Part shown: positions 61,991 through 64,000 of the stretch, in pieces | Numbering within the stretch: position 1 is the first letter of the stretch | Layout of the letters: every line of letters begins with the position of its first letter | Source: Arabidopsis thaliana | Lineage: Eukaryota; Streptophyta; Magnoliopsida; Brassicales; Brassicaceae | Reading direction: 5' to 3' | Length of the DNA stretch: 64,000 bases | NCBI RefSeq assembly: GCF_000001735.4 | Contig: NC_003070.9 | Location: 30,241,971 to 30,305,970 of the forward strand | Made by a program: the position numbers and the translations under genes | The notes under the pieces: generated by a model | The model's input: only the letters and a program-made list of their open reading frames with translations | Databases searched by the model: none | What the model was told of the DNA's origin: nothing

Positions 61991-63433
61991 AGTCGCAACT
62001 CAAAGAGAGAGAGGAGAGATGGGAGAGATGGTGGCGAAAAAGTAGAGAGGAAGATATCTCTGTGGCATAGTTAATGGGTGGATTTGTATATATATATTGA
62101 GTTTTATTGCACAGTTAGATATATTGGAATTAACTTATTTTTCTTCTCTTGATAAGTGTAGGACCCTCTTTAAGACATACGTGGCATAGATCATTTTGTG
62201 GCTTGTGTTGGAATAGTAGCAGTAGGAGAATGAAGGTGATACACGCGCGACAATCGACTGATGATGAGTGTACCACCTCCGTCCATATTCAAACTTTGGG
62301 AATTCCACTATTTAGATGCTACGGTATCATGAGTTGGAAAAATAAAAAATGTCATGCTAGACTAATCAACTACATTACATTAGATTTATACATGGCCTAT
62401 GTTATATTTTAGAGACTACATATTAGTATTTTCATGTTAATTTGTGATTGGATACAAATACGATCAGGTATCTTTTTGATGTTTGTTGCCTCGCATTCGT
62501 GACCATTCAATTTCTTGGTCACGTCAACTCCTTACTTGTGATCTTCGAGTATGGTAATTAATAATTATAAGACTCATACTAGAATAATACAGTTCAAAAT
62601 TAAATAACGAAACTAACAAAGAATTCCTTTCAGACAAGAAAAAACAAACAACCAAACTTAGATCATATTCATATCAAATAGAATATCAAAGCTTTTTATA
62701 ATAGAATAATGATGGGATATAAATTGCATAGTTAAAATGGGATGGTATGGGTTGAAACACAAATAGAACCATACAAAAATAGGGTTTTGAATAAGTTTTT
62801 GTAGACACGTATCAGTTGCTAGTTGTACTTTGTTAGAACACCAAATTGTAAACAACACATGTCGTGACATAAACGTGTTCGTGCAATACACATTCTTATG
62901 TTAATCGTATCAGTCGAATACATACGTCTCTCTCTCGAAAAGTAGTTATCGGTTCCGATTGTACGAAAGCAGTCAGCAAACTACCATTTTCGTTTCGTCA
63001 ACACGGTAACATATTATTCATTAATATGAAGGCGATGTTAACATTTATAAAATAAAATGCTACTTTCCTTATTTCTTAACCAAAAAATCTTAATCAGTCG
63101 TATGATATTGTTGTTATCTAATTTAATCGTAGCTACAAAGATTTTAAAGTGCCTCATAAGAACCTAGCGAATCAAACCTCATGAGCTCACTAACGTAACA
63201 TTTACTCATCTCAAGTCTCAGTAGTGATGATGATGATGGTCAGATGGTTTTAAATTTGACTTTCACTTTTACCGAAAGCACATAAAACCGTCCCTTCTGG
63301 TTTACTTTATCGCGTGATCAATTCCGGTTTACTAGAGAACCGGACTGAGACCATTTTCATTTGGTTCCATCTATGATCAACATGTACCCACCAAAAACCC
63401 TAAAAGCTCCCGGAGCCGCCAAGATCAGTTTCC
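61991..63433. other. Divergent spacer and S15 gene leader
   Basis: About 1.4 kb between the divergent starts of the DLN gene and the S15 gene. A TATATATAT run near 62090 could be the TATA box of the DLN gene. The right end holds the S15 promoter. No gene is recognised in the middle. Confidence 0.45.
63395..63403 (+). promoter_or_regulatory. Telo-box upstream of the S15 gene
   Basis: AAACCCTAA, 31 bp before the chosen ATG. Telo-boxes near the transcription start are typical of plant genes for ribosomal proteins and translation factors. Confidence 0.5.
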
Positions 63434-64000
63434 ATGGCGCTTCATCTCGCCAGACCAAAACAAAGGTTACATTCGAATCCATCTCTCATTCACCTTTTCT
63501 CAACCTCCTCCTCCTCCTCCTCATCATCACCTCAAGACGGGAACGAATCTAATGAACAGCCCTCTCAATCATCGTCGGATTATAAAATCTCTTCCTACTT
63601 CAGTGGTATCAGAAGCAGTCTCAAACAGACTCAGTCTCAGGACGGGAAGAGACAGTTCGTCAGATTCGATGCCAAACCTCAGAATTCGCTTTCCGGTAAC
63701 CAGGATATCAGGAGGAATCTGAACGAGTTCCGAAGTAGAGCAACAGCTCCGCCGCCGAGGGATATGCAGGATCTTTTCAAGCAGAATGTGTTATCAAAAT
63801 CTGGAGGGACTCGTAGAATCGAAGGTGTGCCATTAACAAACATAAAGGCGAACTTAAGGCAGATGAGACCACAACAAGCAACCACTGAGAGCAAATGGGC
63901 CAATTTATCTGGGATTCAGAACATTATGAAGACGAACATCAATGATAATATCCGTTCAAATGTAATCGGAGGAGCAGCAGAAGGATTGCCACATTCAGTG
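63434..64000 (+). CDS. S15-type ribosomal protein, organellar, 5' part
   Basis: Open frame from ATG at 63434 to the window end, 189 codons with no intron so far; the 3' part is outside. The N-terminus MALHLARPKQRLHSNPSLIH is Arg/His-rich without acidic residues, followed by a long Ser run: a mitochondrial or plastid presequence. Later are RDMQDLFKQNVLSKSGG and TESKWANLSGIQNIMK. The S15 domain itself would lie beyond the window; I infer the family from recognising the locus (At1g80620, S15/NS1 RNA-binding). The start choice is supported by the ACCATGGCG-like context (TCCATGGCG) and targeting-like sequence. ATGs upstream at 63373 and 63382 are in another frame and would overlap it. Confidence 0.75.
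   Translation, partial: MALHLARPKQRLHSNPSLIHLFSTSSSSSSSSPQDGNESNEQPSQSSSDYKISSYFSGIRSSLKQTQSQDGKRQFVRFDAKPQNSLSGNQDIRRNLNEFRSRATAPPPRDMQDLFKQNVLSKSGGTRRIEGVPLTNIKANLRQMRPQQATTESKWANLSGIQNIMKTNINDNIRSNVIGGAAEGLPHSV

Overview
The window is nuclear DNA of a flowering plant, almost certainly Arabidopsis thaliana or a very close Brassicaceae relative. Genes are split by short GT-AG introns in AT-rich spacers, and the proteins include plant-only families (VQ, WRKY, AP2/ERF, TOPLESS-related, FBD-type F-box, P-type PPR). From memory, the gene order matches the lower arm of Arabidopsis chromosome 1, about At1g80440 to At1g80620. Locus names and symbols are recognition from memory, not a search. Nothing prokaryotic is present.

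Layout, left to right: the 3' end of a Kelch F-box gene (KMD1); a VQ-motif gene; glycerol kinase (GLI1/NHO1); a Helitron array with an embedded MITE-like element (about 9.0-13.5 kb); an F-box/LRR/FBD gene; a CobW-type GTPase (PTAC17); the corepressor TPR1; a long gene-poor stretch; a sedlin/TRAPPC2-like gene with a minor-spliceosome AT-AC intron; an intronless amino-acid transporter (AVT6E); a SAM-domain gene; a nodulin-like MFS transporter; a nine-exon membrane protein resembling the plant Tweety-like family; a PPR gene sharing a divergent promoter with a truncated isopropylmalate dehydrogenase copy; intact IMD2; an F-box/LRR gene; an ERF with an EAR motif; WRKY66 with a decayed WRKY fragment and a duplicated flank; acetylornithine aminotransferase (WIN1); an unnamed DLN-motif protein; and the 5' part of an S15-type ribosomal protein gene, cut by the window end.

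How they work together: these are independent plant genes, not operons. Recurring themes are regulation (TPR1, ERF, WRKY66, VQ), ubiquitin targeting (three F-box genes), plastid metabolism (PTAC17, IMD2 for leucine, WIN1 for arginine) and transport. TPR1 binds EAR motifs, and two other genes here (the ERF and the DLN protein) carry such motifs.

The least ordinary features are the U12 AT-AC intron, a TATA/bZIP-box promoter architecture antisense to WRKY66, the truncated IMD copy whose frame runs through a TA microsatellite, the duplicated WRKY neighbourhood and the Helitron array. I found no convincing wholly new system.
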